Shown here: piece after piece, positions 37,701-45,775 of the stretch
Numbering within the stretch: the stretch's first letter is position 1
Layout: the number at the start of each line of letters is the position of its first letter
DNA from: Rhyzopertha dominica
Lineage: Eukaryota; Arthropoda; Insecta; Coleoptera; Bostrichidae
Length of the DNA stretch: 64,000 bases
NCBI GenBank assembly: GCA_025024175.1
Contig: QCXZ01000001.1
Location: 12,152,001 to 12,216,000, forward strand
Direction: 5' to 3'
Made by a program: the position numbers and the translations under genes
Notes under the pieces: generated by a model
Database searches by the model: none
The model's input: only the letters and a program-made list of their open reading frames with translations
What the model was told of the DNA's origin: nothing

Positions 37701-40400
37701 ATTAGATGTGGCAGAATCCTCTTAATTACTTTTAATTCAATCCTACTTCTGACTTCAACGCAATTGTTTACGTCGCTACACTGTAATTTGCTAACAAAGC
37801 TGTATGCACAAAACCTTTAAGCATTGCGAATCTGTGTTACTAAAAATAGTTATTTATATGAGTTGTTGAAGCGGTTCTGATTATTTATAAATACGCATCG
37901 CGTTTCTGTTCCTCAATTGATTGAATTTAGTGCTGAGATAAAATGATCATTTAACCAAAAGTCCAGACTTAAAGCTATTTAAAATGAAGTGGTTTAATTG
38001 TCGCAGTTGTCATTTCTTTTCGTTAATTGACATTTTGTAAGGATACTGAGAATTTAAATAATGATAGAAAATTGATTAATTATTTCGTGGGCTCGAAGAC
38101 TTGACCCGTCGACATTAATACGTTCCAAAGGTTTACTATAATTTTCATAAAATATTTAACAGCTCTACCATATATTTTAACGCCAATTAAAAATAAAAAT
38201 TTATATTTTCGTGCTAAAAGTTGCGAGGTCGGATCTATTTTGCATTTTGGGTAGCTTATCCACGGTTGTATATAAAAATCGAGATTTCGAATCGATAACA
38301 TTTTTATTACGCTCCGGTAAAAATCCGCGGTGGATTTTCGGTTTTTTTTATTATTTTCTTGGCAGGTAAGCGTAGTTTGTTATGATATATCTTTTGGTGA
38401 AAAATTTTTTGATTTTTCTCTAATGCTTTGGAAAATATAATTTGAAATTGTATTTGCATGTCGTTTTGATTTCCGATAGTTCTTAATTAAGTAATTTTAA
38501 TCTGAAAAATAATTTTCGCCAACACATACGCTCGAATATGGCTCTTGCTAACATTTCCCGACGGTTTCGGAACATTTCAGGAAAAAAGGCAGACGTTGTG
38601 AGGACGACAATTGTCGCCAGACAGTTAAATCATTGATGTGCTCTCCATTATTAATGGCCACAATTTGAGGCTAGCACAACGAATAATTAACTCGATCCAC
38701 CCATGCGGTTCGCTCCGTTTATATTGTGGACGGTGGTCCGATTCTTTCCTGGCGCGCACTATACTTCATCAAAAACTATCGATATTCAAAACAGTATGTA
38801 AATCCAAGCTTAAATTTTAGTTTTGTAAATGTTGAAACTTTTACCTGTTTTCCGGTAATTTTCTAAAACAATAACAGGAAAATCGCAAATTTTTCGACCA
38901 AAGGATATGACAAACTCCACCTTCATACCAGATTTGATCCCTATAGCTCAAATAGCAAATAAAAACGAAAATCCACCTCGGACCTTTACCGGAGCGTTAT
39001 ATCAAACTTGCAAATGTTATTAACTCGAAATCTCGATTTTTATACATAACCGTGGGTAACTTTCAGATTTGCCCTTAACGTTTTGGAAAATATACCGCAA
39101 AAACCGGTGAAAGTTTGCAAATTTACACAACTAAAATTTAAACTTGGATTTACTTATCATTTTGAATATCGATGGTTCTCGATAAAATGCTTTTACCTAA
39201 TCTTTAAAGGAATCGTTCTGAACCCGTCGGAAAATGTCAGGGAGGGCCATATTAGAGCGTGTGTGGAAAAAGTGAAAATTGTTTTTAGGTTTTTTGTTAG
39301 CTAACCACGGCCCTCTAAAGAAGGCCATACACTCGCTCGCAACCCAATTTCTCTGGTACGCTTTTATGCATTTTTTTTCTCAGAGCAATAGCGTGAGAGG
39401 TTTTCAAGATACAGCCGTTCCGTATCTTTAGTGAAGAATCACCCTGTATATTTTTATGAAAATCCAGAACTGTTATCATTTTCCTATAGAGCCCGCCTTT
39501 AAGTAGTTAAATAACTACAGCTACATTACTATTTAAATTTGTAGTTAAATCTTTTCACGAAATTTGTATTTAATTAGCTGTAATTGGGCTTAAATACGTT
39601 TTATAAAGTAGTTATAACAACACTGTATACGACTTTAGTAAGTTCAAAATGGATTCGCAGCGTTACATGAAAAGTACTATAAAGTTAGCTACTTAGCGTA
39701 ATTTAGAACCTTTCATATAACGGCTTCGGCGTAGTACTTATTCGTTACAGTGTCTAGCAGCTCTTTTTGAACTGCTAAATATGTACACTAAAAGATTGCG
39801 ACATATATTGTGAAACGCCTAATTAAGAGTAAAAAAGGTAAAGTGCAGGGAATACCCGCCATTTCTTTTGTAATCGTTAGAACACTATAAAACTCGCTGA
39901 AATAATCAGAATGAAACACATAATCACCCAATTTACATTCTTTAGCTTCTTCAGTCCTGTATTAATCAATATTTATGTAATTAATATTTCAGGACAAAAA
40001 CTACCTAGGGGTGGCAAGCGAGAGAGGCTATTTGAAAATAACTTATGCTTCAAATGGGACCGGTGAAAATGTCGTTGAGTTGCCAAACGTGGGACAAATA
40101 TCTGATGGTCTGTGGCACACCATGAAGCTTAATTTCAATCCCTTTTATTTGGAACTGGACAATAACGCCGTTATGGCGCAAGGGAGGGACAGCTTTATTC
40201 CCAGTGCGCAAATTTATACTGACGGTCGTTTCTTCCTGGGTGGCATCAATGAAGACAACTCTACAGTTACGGAGGGTCGGGGTATCTTCTCGAATCCGTT
40301 TCAGGGATGCATACAGGCATTTGGAATTAACGATGAAAAACTCATAACGAACTTTTCCGGATATGAAGGCGAAAACGTTGATGTTTGCGGTAACTACTAA
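7488..40400 (+). CDS. eys: Eyes shut / Spacemaker, complete 16-exon gene
   Basis: Secreted EGF/laminin-G matrix protein. In Drosophila, Eys is released by photoreceptors into the inter-rhabdomeral space and separates the rhabdomeres; it also shields mechanosensory cilia. Here 16 coding exons joined at GT-AG sites total 4650 nt (1549 residues plus stop), with no internal stop. Order: signal peptide (about residues 11-28), EGF1-7, a Thr/Ser-rich block (about 315-543), EGF8, LamG1, EGF9-10, LamG2, EGF11-12, LamG3, EGF13-14, LamG4, stop. There is no transmembrane segment, which excludes Notch, Crumbs and neurexin. Fourteen EGF plus four LamG modules match the known Eys architecture, although the protein is shorter than the fly's, mostly in the mucin-like block. 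Exon 6 contains four N bases. The introns hold much mobile-element sequence. Short introns of 50-56 bp alternate with introns of 2-5 kb. Confidence 0.93.
7941..8256. mobile_element. ~316-bp foldback MITE related to the recombinase element next to it
   Basis: Left end TATAATTATAAGATCAAACG is mirrored at the right end, and the inverted match continues about 70 bp on each side, through the internal motif TTGCACTTCGCCCGAGATGAT. The middle, about 8028-8118, is also present inverted at about 9345-9432 in the adjacent tyrosine-recombinase element, so this looks like a short internally deleted derivative of that family. It lies in eys intron 1. Confidence 0.8.
8250..9480 (-). mobile_element. Inverted-repeat element carrying a tyrosine-recombinase relic
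   Basis: Ends are inverted copies: TATATGCACTTCGCCCTCAA near 8253 and its complement near 9454-9474. Between them, minus-strand frames at 9318-9004 and 8981-8652 make a degraded tyrosine recombinase: a SAM-like N-terminal block ([14 protein letters not shown], then [19 protein letters not shown]), a catalytic-core start ([16 protein letters not shown]) and the C-terminal box [20 protein letters not shown]. In that box the usual R-H of tyrosine recombinases is P-H, so a catalytic Arg is missing. YR genes with inverted ends occur in DIRS-type retroelements; no RT is present, so it is either a gutted DIRS-like element or a Crypton-like one. Frames are broken around 8982-9003. Confidence 0.7.
10078..10360 (-). 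mobile_element. Truncated CAGGGTTTC-type DNA transposon copy
   Basis: Begins CAGGGCTTCTATAAATGATC and then carries the internal blocks GTGCCGCCTTTTTATAACTG and CGATAGTACTGAAGGTTGCA. These blocks occur inverted in the full copy at 23367-24052, so this is a reversed partial copy. The far end is not clearly defined. It lies in eys intron 1. Confidence 0.75.
10361..12961. other. eys intron 1 sequence with one SINE relic
   Basis: About 2.6 kb without a recognised exon. A stretch at about 10553-10680 resembles 27040-27130 (both contain a TTTTTTATGAACG segment followed by a GTT), suggesting an unclassified dispersed repeat. The only identified element is the SINE tail at 10880-11045. Confidence 0.4.
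10880..11045 (+). repeat. Degraded SINE copy (tRNA-type family)
   Basis: Shares GAGCTGGCTAATTG, the GGGTGTTTGTG segment and the intervening AT-rich body with the better-preserved copy at 62625-62825. The B-box equivalent here has decayed to GGTTTAGAATCC. One N base lies in the tail. Confidence 0.6.
12965..13093. mobile_element. Harbinger-like MITE, TAA target duplication
   Basis: A 129-bp palindromic element. Left end GGTCCAGCTACGGATAGGCG and right end (reverse complement) GGTCCGGTTGCAGAAACGCG both continue into GGATTAACTTTAAT. It is flanked on both sides by TAA (12962-12964 and 13094-13096), as for PIF/Harbinger elements, which duplicate TWA. One N lies inside. Confidence 0.75.
13203..13433 (+). 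CDS. eys: eys exon 2: EGF3, EGF4
   Basis: Acceptor AG at 13201-13202, donor GTATGT at 13434. Joins exon 1 in phase 1 to complete EGF2 as PGFVGDLCEED. EGF3 ([12 protein letters not shown]) carries both O-glucose and O-fucose consensus sites. EGF4 has a longer first loop ([15 protein letters not shown]) with an N-glycosylation motif NET. Confidence 0.92.
13434..14853. other. eys intron 2
   Basis: A 1.4 kb intron, AT-rich, with no recognised mobile element or RNA gene. GTATGT donor, TTTTCAG acceptor. Confidence 0.7.
14854..15136 (+). CDS. eys: eys exon 3: end of EGF4, EGF5, EGF6, start of EGF7
   Basis: Acceptor TTTTCAG before 14854, donor GTAAGA at 15137. EGF5 begins [15 protein letters not shown] (O-glucose motif). 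EGF6 is [15 protein letters not shown]7 starts YDECQLGH and is completed by exon 4 as RCLNGGTC. Reading frame and cysteine spacing continue exactly across both splice junctions. Confidence 0.92.
15220..17480 (-). mobile_element. Penelope-like element, degraded, antisense in eys intron 3
   Basis: Minus-strand frames give the two Penelope domains in order. [22 protein letters not shown] near 17220-17180; [20 protein letters not shown] near 17050-16990; catalytic YVDDTFVI near 16782-16750; [13 protein letters not shown] downstream frames. C-terminal GIY-YIG nuclease: [20 protein letters not shown] near 15720-15645 then [16 protein letters not shown]. Several frameshifts separate the parts, and 15842-16440 interrupts the RT-nuclease linker with AT-rich sequence that looks inserted. 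Related GAAACGTCAAG-type motifs lie at both ends (about 15260 and 17420), as in the terminal repeats of these elements. It fills most of the intron between exons 3 and 4. Non-functional, though the YVDD is kept. Confidence 0.88.
17606..18503 (+). CDS. eys: eys exon 4: EGF7, Thr/Ser-rich mucin-like block, EGF8 start
   Basis: Acceptor TTTCAG at 17600-17605, donor GTATAA at 18504, phase 0. After EGF7 ([18 protein letters not shown]) comes the hallmark [14 protein letters not shown], then about 230 residues very rich in Thr, Ser and Pro with almost no Cys, as expected for an O-glycosylated spacer. EGF8 begins CQNGGTC. Drosophila Eys has a Ser/Thr-rich region at the same place; this one is shorter. 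Confidence 0.92.
18504..18554. other. eys intron 4 (51 bp)
   Basis: Minimal intron, GTATAA donor and TTTTCTAG acceptor; it splits EGF8 between VYK and CICPF. Confidence 0.85.
18555..18865 (+). CDS. eys: eys exon 5: EGF8 end and first part of LamG1
   Basis: Reads [17 protein letters not shown] to close EGF8, then a laminin-G fold ([32 protein letters not shown]). Donor GTAACT at 18866, with AG left for the next codon. Confidence 0.9.
18866..22131. other. eys intron 5
   Basis: A 3.3 kb intron holding the 1.1 kb foldback element at 19611-20713. The remainder is AT-rich. The 21250-22020 part contains no recognised transposase, although CTCAAAAGTAACGCAACA near 21269 and TGCATTACTTTTGAGCCCCC near 21997 look like inverted ends of an unknown element of about 750 bp. 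Confidence 0.6.
19611..20713. mobile_element. 1.1-kb foldback DNA element, copy 1
   Basis: Termini CGCTATATTAGT and ACTAATATAGCG are inverted and flanked by TA on both sides (19609-19610, 20714-20715), the Tc1/mariner-type target duplication. The inverted arms continue inward (GATGTCGGCCATTTTGCTGC against GATGACGGCCATTTTTCTTT in the complement). The interior is built from smaller inverted units with recurring AGTAACAC and TGTATGTTTGAG motifs and an inverted CCTGGATGTTCCCGGTATAA segment. No coding capacity. A second copy is at 34916-36082, in the same gene and the same orientation. Confidence 0.9.
22132..22333 (+). CDS. eys: eys exon 6: second part of LamG1
   Basis: Acceptor TTTCTAG before 22132. 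Reads [20 protein letters not shown] then [20 protein letters not shown] and [12 protein letters not shown], the typical C-terminal G-C-L-x-N-L of a LamG module. Four N bases lie at 22269-22276 (three unknown residues). Donor GTAAAG at 22334. Confidence 0.85.
22390..22541 (+). CDS. eys: eys exon 7: LamG1 end, EGF9 start
   Basis: I place the acceptor at ATAG (22388-22389), not at the stronger-looking TTTCAG seven bases later, because only this start keeps frame: NLR then [23 protein letters not shown]9 begins [12 protein letters not shown], with both sugar consensus motifs. Donor GTATAA at 22542. The preceding intron is 56 bp. Confidence 0.8.
22598..22734 (+). CDS. eys: eys exon 8: EGF9 end, EGF10
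   Basis: Acceptor ATTTCAG before 22598 after a 56-bp intron. Joined codon gives [21 protein letters not shown]10 is [20 protein letters not shown] closing with HGHFCEN. Donor GTATTA at 22735. Confidence 0.9.
23088..23333 (+). CDS. eys: eys exon 9: LamG2 first part
   Basis: Acceptor ATTCTAG before 23088, donor GTATTT at 23334. Reads [20 protein letters not shown] then [27 protein letters not shown] and [11 protein letters not shown], a standard laminin-G beta-sandwich half. Confidence 0.9.
23367..24052. mobile_element. Non-autonomous DNA transposon, CAGGGTTTC termini
   Basis: Left end CAGGGTTTCTATAAATGATT, right end (complement) CAGGTTTCTATAAGTGATTC. The inverted identity is about 25 bp and weaker further in (GCCGCC blocks). 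Internal palindrome around ACTTTAAGGTTGCAGAAGCT. Reversed partial copies lie at 10078-10360 and 36668-36789. No transposase is visible. It begins only 33 bp after the exon 9 donor. Confidence 0.8.
24490..25150 (+). pseudogene. Penelope-type RT fragment
   Basis: Plus-strand translation includes [20 protein letters not shown] followed by [10 protein letters not shown], the FTMEIE-NN-PFLDVL block found downstream of the YVDD in Penelope-like RTs, then [10 protein letters not shown]. No YVDD or nuclease could be seen, and frames are broken. One N base lies nearby at 24431. It is a fragment with the same sense as eys, unlike the antisense element in intron 3. Confidence 0.7.
25844..26017 (+). CDS. 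eys: eys exon 10: LamG2 middle
   Basis: Acceptor ATTTCAG before 25844, donor GTAACG at 26018. Reads [20 protein letters not shown] then [20 protein letters not shown] and [10 protein letters not shown], the W-L-Y-V-D strand and Y-L-G motif of LamG domains. Confidence 0.9.
26068..26296 (+). CDS. eys: eys exon 11: LamG2 end, EGF11 start
   Basis: Acceptor ATCGCAG before 26068 after a 50-bp intron, the shortest in the gene. Reads [20 protein letters not shown] (LamG C-terminal Gly-Cys motif), then [20 protein letters not shown] of EGF11. Donor GTAAGT at 26297. Confidence 0.9.
26297..28363. other. eys intron 11
   Basis: A 2.1 kb intron. It contains a pure G run at about 27430-27441, CTCTCTCTC near 26833, and a stretch near 27040-27130 with partial similarity to 10553-10680. 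No recognised transposase or RNA gene. One N at 28037. Confidence 0.5.
28364..28527 (+). CDS. eys: eys exon 12: EGF11 end, EGF12
   Basis: Acceptor TTTGCAG before 28364, donor GTAAAA at 28528. Closes EGF11 with [12 protein letters not shown], then EGF12 [20 protein letters not shown] to [12 protein letters not shown]11 and EGF12 have enlarged first loops and lack the O-glucose motif. Confidence 0.9.
28582..28785 (+). CDS. eys: eys exon 13: LamG3 first part
   Basis: Acceptor GTTTCAG before 28582 after a 54-bp intron. Reads [20 protein letters not shown] then [20 protein letters not shown] and GFVELIVLA. Donor GTAAGT at 28786. Confidence 0.9.
28809..28932 (+). mobile_element. Hairpin-rich non-autonomous element, 5'-truncated copy
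   Basis: Begins at GGCAAAACCAGTTATATGCC and ends CATGCATTTTA, matching the 3' part of the copies at 49595-50012 (minus strand) and 58361-58555 (plus strand). The arms TGCCGTGCTGTCTGCAC and GTGCAGACAGCACAGCA form a strong stem. No clear target duplication is seen here. Confidence 0.8.
29355..31150. repeat. Inverted pair of an unclassified short repeat
   Basis: The segment GGACCGATTCAACCACCAAT followed by CTTTACTAC at about 29359-29390 recurs inverted at about 31096-31146, with a short insertion between GGACCGATTC and the CCACCAATC part. Both are flanked by TACTACATTTCAGA-like motifs. Family unknown. Confidence 0.55.
33732..33923 (+). CDS. eys: eys exon 14: LamG3 middle
   Basis: Acceptor GTTGCAG before 33732, donor GTATAG at 33924. 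Reads [20 protein letters not shown] then [20 protein letters not shown] and SGENLYLG, the W-x-x-V-x-x-x and Y-L-G motifs of LamG. Confidence 0.9.
33976..34502 (+). CDS. eys: eys exon 15: LamG3 end, EGF13, EGF14, LamG4 start
   Basis: Acceptor TTTTTAG before 33976 after a 52-bp intron. Reads [20 protein letters not shown], then EGF13 ([20 protein letters not shown]), EGF14, shorter than the others ([20 protein letters not shown]), then [20 protein letters not shown] and [15 protein letters not shown] of LamG4. Donor GTAAGT at 34503, phase 0. Confidence 0.92.
34916..36082. mobile_element. 1.1-kb foldback DNA element, copy 2
   Basis: Same family and orientation as 19611-20713, with high identity over nearly the whole length. 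Left end CGATATATTAGTGTGACG (one base changed from copy 1), right end CACTAATATAGCG, flanked by TA at 34914-34915 and 36083-36084. Non-coding; the interior shows the same nested inverted units. Confidence 0.9.
36668..36789 (-). mobile_element. Terminal fragment of CAGGGTTTC-type DNA transposon
   Basis: Ends ATTTATAGAAACCCTG and contains AAAAAGGCGGCACAAAGAAT and CAACGCCGCC, matching the right end of 23367-24052. The left part is lost. Confidence 0.75.
38249..39265. mobile_element. Nested inverted-repeat (foldback) element
   Basis: Outer pair: 38249-38340 and 38965-39063 are complementary (both contain TATAAAAATCGAGATTTCGA in opposite orientation, then CGCTCCGGTAAA). A second inverted pair overlaps it: about 38530-38590 with 39205-39265 (GGTTTCGGAAC / GTTCTGAACCC region) and about 38776-38865 with 39085-39180 (AAATCCAAGCTTAAATTTTA and complement). 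No ORF with a domain. This looks like two interleaved copies of a foldback family. Confidence 0.7.
39993..40400 (+). CDS. eys: eys exon 16: LamG4 end and stop
   Basis: Acceptor ATTTCAG before 39993, phase 0. Reads [20 protein letters not shown] then [27 protein letters not shown] and [17 protein letters not shown], and ends DVCGNY at TAA 40398-40400. LamG4 is complete, with its C-terminal Cys pair. There is no transmembrane or GPI-type tail. Confidence 0.93.
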   Translation, partial: DKNYLGVASERGYLKITYASNGTGENVVELPNVGQISDGLWHTMKLNFNPFYLELDNNAVMAQGRDSFIPSAQIYTDGRFFLGGINEDNSTVTEGRGIFSNPFQGCIQAFGINDEKLITNFSGYEGENVDVCGNY

Positions 40401-40456
40401 GTGATACTGTCGACCTGCCAAAGATACTGCCATTATACCAATTCTAGTCCTGTCTT

Positions 40457-40744
40457 AATAAATCATCACGTAGAGGTGGTATAGTTAATTCAAAAGAGCA
40501 TGGAAATGGTGTAGAAAGTGAATATAATTCCGTAGACAAAAGGTCAAGTTAAACCAACCTGTATTGCTGCTATTATTGTTATGATTTATATGGCTGACGC
40601 TGACGCTGAAGCTAATTTCAGGATAAACTTCTGAATAAACAAATTTAATGAGTGTACAGAAAGATTGTACCTATACTATGATAAATATAAAATGATACTT
40701 CTACATAATCGCAATCGGTGGTAAATTATGTTTATTCAAATAAA
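40457..40744 (+). terminator. Candidate eys polyadenylation signals
   Basis: Three AATAAA hexamers follow the stop codon, at 40457-40462, 40634-40639 and 40739-40744. Which is used cannot be told from sequence alone. Confidence 0.5.
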
Positions 40745-41416
40745 GTATACTTGGAAGAAAGGTCTTCATACTGAAAATATCTAACACGTTTGTAATGTAC
40801 TAAATGATTATGTTTTTATATCATATGTTGTTAATTATAATCCATTTCAATTTTTTTTATTCCGTCAAAATGTAAAAAAAGTATTGAAGGTCATAAAAAT
40901 ACCTACGTGTACAAAATATGACTACGGCCTTACTTGCATAATATAAGTTGATTTTCTCATCAATGGCTTGATTCAACCACTATCAAAGTTCGCTAAAAAT
41001 ATTCGGATCTTAAAGGAAAAGCAAGGGAGACTTATTTTTCTTTTATTGGTAGATGACTGTGTTTACAATTGTTTCTATCAACTTTTAATCAGAAGAGTAG
41101 TAATTATGGAGAAAAGTATATTTTCAAAGCTTAATCCAACAGATAATTAATTACTTTTTTGTTCTTTGCCGTATTTAAAAATTTGCAAAGCTACCATAAT
41201 TTTAATACTGGTAAAAGCACTAGGTTTTTAAAGCAAACTGCCATCATATTTGACAACTGTACTGTTGAAATAAAGTAGTTGACTCTACTTTTTTTTGATT
41301 TTGATATTAAATGCATACAGTGTCAGGCAATTAACGATTCCACTCGGTAGAAATTTGCTAGTAGAAAAAAACGAAAAGTTACTCTTTTGACAATAAAGAG
41401 GATGCGAATTAATATA

Positions 41417-41809
41417 CAGGGCATTTCATAAATATATAATAAACTTTCAGGGAATGTAGATATGGCTCATAAAAACACATTTAGATCGACTAATATTTTA
41501 AATATATTTTTTAAATATGTATTTCAAAAACGGTTTAGGATACGGACATGAAATTTGGGACATGCTTTGGCGGGATAAATGCGCATGTTCTGGAGTAGGC
41601 AGAATATTTCAGAATATTCAGAATATAGTCCGTGCGGCCATGTGAAAAAAATTCTACAATCCTTTGTAGCTTAGTGAGTTGAATTATTTTATTACTGATG
41701 GGCTCTGGCAGCTAAAAGAAGTAAGTATGTTTTATAAACTTTGTCCAAATTGTCTTATTTTCACCAAAATAATTTAGAATCTTATGCCTTTCATTTTCTA
41801 GACACCCTG
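41417..41809. mobile_element. Small mariner-like MITE
   Basis: Starts CAGGGCATTTCATAAATATA and ends TCTAGACACCCTG, flanked on both sides by TA (41415-41416, 41810-41811). The inverted identity is only a few bases. Non-coding. Confidence 0.55.
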
Positions 41810-44800
41810 TATCGGTAATAGCTGGTTCGCTTCCATATTATAAAACATTCATTTGTAATTATTGTAAGAAACATGCAGTGATCATCGTTTCGCTCGTAAA
41901 TTTATTTTCTTGTGAGAAATCTTGTTGCCCTAAATAACAAGATTAATAGTTATTTAGGGAAACAATTTTTAACAATAAATAATGCTCCAATGTTCCAATA
42001 CATGTGAAGGTAGGTTGGTAAAAAGAATACTTTAATATAAACTATAATTTGCAATATATACGATTTCCATGACCTTAATAAAATTGTTAAAAACGGAAGA
42101 GTGAATTCTAGTCAATTCTTAAAAACAAATTATTTATTATAGTTAAAAAAAGACATATGACCAGTACCTACTTTAATACGTAGTAATCTGCTTGCAGGTA
42201 TGTATTACTTTCAAGTTCCAATAAGATTCCCATGCCTTTTGAGTTTACTATACCAAAAGTTGGCGTTATAGACTACACGTTTTTGATATGGCACACCAAA
42301 AATATTGTCGTGCAATACAGTACAAACAATAATGTTGAGTAAATAAATAATATAGCAGCAATAGCGCGTTTTTCTTCCTATAACGAGACTCATTATACCA
42401 GCCTAAAACTGTAGAAAAATATACGAATGTGAATACCTTTTGTGGTCACGAACGTCCCGATCTAGGAAATGGTTTTGCAGCGGATGTTTTTCTGCACGCA
42501 CTGGTCTTATTTGAAGTGCTTTAATAATTATCCTCTAGAAACTTCCCACGTAAGCCGAAGACGTCGTTTAGCCACAATGGTGAGTACTTTACAAAGATGA
42601 TTATCTTCACAATGGAATACTTAGACGCAAAGTAATTCAGCACTCTCCATTCGACCAGGCACTTTGATGTGAAAATTTACTGCACTAATTGACAATTCAT
42701 CTTTGCAGTTCATCTACTGCGAGTGTACTCATAAGAGTCATTCTGCAAACAAGCACACAACGTATATGCAAATAAATTATTCGAATGCCATACTTCAGTC
42801 ATTATGTGTAAACATCGCCATGCCTCTGTCAATGTAATGAGAGAACTGACAATTTACGAGTGCAACAGAAATTAACATCGGAATGTTCCTCTTCTTATAA
42901 TAAGTACATAAAATATGGAAAATACGGAAACAAGATTCATCGAAAGAGACTTTACAACACATTTTCCTTGTATCTTCGATATGTATTTAATTTCATTTTA
43001 AGCAAAAAAAAANAANTGGTCATCGTTAGACCAAGACCTATCCAACGAGCCCGAGCTGTTGAGCCGTTCTGAAGCAATGAGTGTGACAGACATCANACAG
43101 ACAGATAAAATGCGGACAAGAGCACTTTTAAAAAATAGGCTAAAAAGAACGCACAACGTAAAAAAGGAACGAAAGAACAAATACGCCTTTATTCAATTCC
43201 TGCACATTCCTAGATTTCTGCAGCGCGCTGTCGAGTGGCTGTATATCTATCCCGCCAACGTGAGTTAATAAAGTTCCGAAGTACTAAAGGTTTCATTCAG
43301 ATAATATCAATAATAATTATTTTCACATACATAATCATTCTCTTTTACACAATAGCTTCTCTCCATGTCTTCCTACTTTTTCTCCGATGTTATTCTAGTT
43401 CTAGTTATTAGTAGTTATTAATCATAAATAGTACAGGGGCAAAGGAATATCGGTTTTGATTCTTTCGAGGTTTTACTTTTACCGACTTGAACACTATCTA
43501 GAGATTTTTTATTAACCATAGCAGCGGGAACGTTTTTCTTGCAATCTTGAGTAGTTATAATCTTTATAGCTTCCTTTAATGCAAAATTATATTTGCCAAC
43601 AGATACAGCGTCGTTAATTTAAATGTATATTATTTATTCATAGACAAATGGAGTTAAAATTGTAGAGGCGTGTAATATTTGGAATATTATTTGGTGTGAG
43701 TTTAATTTGCAACATGTGCTGTATAAACTTAAATGCACTAAATTGACCCATATAAACAATGTTTGTTGCTTGCCAGACTTGTTTCGTTTTCATTATACCA
43801 AAGTTATATATAGCATACAATGGTCTCTATAGGTGCTTATGATTAATGAAATCGATTGTGCGTTTAATGAACAGACCAACATTACAATAAAATTTTACAC
43901 ATAACTAAGCTTGATTGTTTGATTAATTGATATCGGAATTCAGGAATGAAATGTCCTATCCAGAAGTTATAATTATGACACGGTTTAAAAACTTCTTATA
44001 TTCGTGTAACGCTTAACGCATAATGTCAACATTATAAAAAGGTACAATTTTTCAATAATTTTTTTTTCAAAAGTATCATTGTCTTTTCAATTTGATTACA
44101 AAATAAGATTTGCTGAGTAGTGATTTCCACAAGCAGTAATATCCAGAATAAATATTTTTCGTGGTTTGTATAAAAAAATGGTTATTATGGTTATGTATGG
44201 GATAGAAAATACACATAATATTATATAATGTGGCAAAAACAGATTATGTTTTAACAAGAAAAGCATTGTTGAACACGATTTGCTTATTTATAAAGATATA
44301 TAATAATAAACAAAGTTGTCTGCTAAAAAAGAAACAAAGTTCGTCTGCACTTCCAGTTCTATTATGACAAACAAAACAGTTTTTTTTTAATTTTCAACGC
44401 TCATGGAGTTACATAAGAAAGACGTTCGTCAACAGTTGCACAAATGTGATTCCACTGAGAAACAGTCGTATTTAATATTTTAGTATCTATTTAACAGCCT
44501 TTTGCATTAAAAAAGACAATAATAATTCAAATTTGCGATTGGTGGCTATAGACTCGGTGTGGGTGGGGGCATCTTCACCTGTGTTATCTACTCAGGTATA
44601 CTGGTCTTATAACACAATCATGTCAACCACATGTCACTAACCGTGCAATACTCAGTATATAGTTTGGTGGTTTACTTTTCATTTAAATAATAGTGTAAAA
44701 CCCAGAGCAGTCAGATTGCGTGCGTTCACTACGACGGTCGACACCCTCCTTCTTGGTTTAATTGTCAAAATATTTAAGGTTACGTTAAGCGGCAAACATG

Positions 44801-45039
44801 GGCGTATTGCAAACCTATTACTATTTAATTTCTAGTAGAAATGAAAACTGGTATTTAACCGTCAAAATTGCTTGGCATAACCCAAAATCAAAAAGGTGTC
44901 ATTCTGGCACTTTAACCAAAAAAACGCTGCAAATTGAATCAATACTTCCACATCCAATTGTCAAAATGACATTTAAGTTTTTATTTCTTATACTGTACGA
45001 TTAGTAATCAGATTTTGAGCATTTGTCTCTCTACACATT

Positions 45040-45775
45040 TTTTCTAAGACAAACAGTCCTCGTGATATTAGCAAATATACATATAAATTTTAAAATCTGT
45101 TTTTTTCCAAATAACTCGAAAATTATTAACTTAACAAAAAAAAACAAAAGTGCTTTCTGATCATAAATTTGATTTTCTATATAATACCAAAATTTAAAAA
45201 AATCGTACGAGCAGGGTCCAAAATAGGTTTTTTGAAAAAAAAATCGAAAATGTCAAAATTTTTAATAAATTTTCTAAGACACTTTTTGTGAGAAATTTTA
45301 TTTCCTGTCTGATGGTATTTTATTTTTTGAATATATTAAATATATTCGGAGATATTTAGGAAAAACAATTTTCTTTAAGTGACGCTTTTTTGCAAATATC
45401 TTCTAAACAGTTTGCTGTCGGAAATTTATAAGAACGAATAATACTCGCAGTTATACTACTAATCACATACTAATAAATAAAAAATAAAATAAAAATATAA
45501 AAATTTGCAAAAAGGGTAGTTACCCCCCAATTTCGCCCCCTTTCCGATATACCCTACTTACCCCACAAACAACAGCTCGCTTTGGGTAGTTGAGATTTAT
45601 ACGTTTGCCAAATTTCAAGTTCATATATTAAGTCTTTCGAACAATACCAAAAACACACAGACATACAGACACAGACACACAGACAAGAAATTTTTTTCTC
45701 AAATTTTGTTTTTTTGCGTTTTCGGCCATTTTAAAGCGAATGCGCAAATAATTTTTTTTTTGCGATACAATACTT
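45040..45775. repeat. Probable interspersed repeat with (ACAGAC)n tract
   Basis: Contains the phrases ATTTTCTAAGACACTTTTTG and CAAATTTCAAGTTCATATAT, followed by a run of CAGACA/CACAGA units at about 45650-45685. This arrangement is common in insect repeats, but no second copy occurs in this window and no coding domain is visible. Confidence 0.4.

Larger units (their letters stand above)
34503..39992. other. eys intron 15
   Basis: The last and longest intron (5.5 kb). It holds the second 1.1 kb foldback element (34916-36082), a truncated CAGGGTTTC-type end (36668-36789), a nested inverted-repeat element (38249-39265) and a mariner-like right end ATCACCCTGTATA near 39438. Confidence 0.75.

Noticed and set aside
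7488..40400. Identity as Notch, Crumbs, Slit or neurexin
   Set aside because: No transmembrane segment, no LNR, LRR or cadherin modules; the 14-EGF/4-LamG order with a mucin block fits Eys.
42998..43268. Overlapping ORFs around 43.0-43.3 kb
   Set aside because: Interrupted by N bases and an A homopolymer; no domain seen on either strand.
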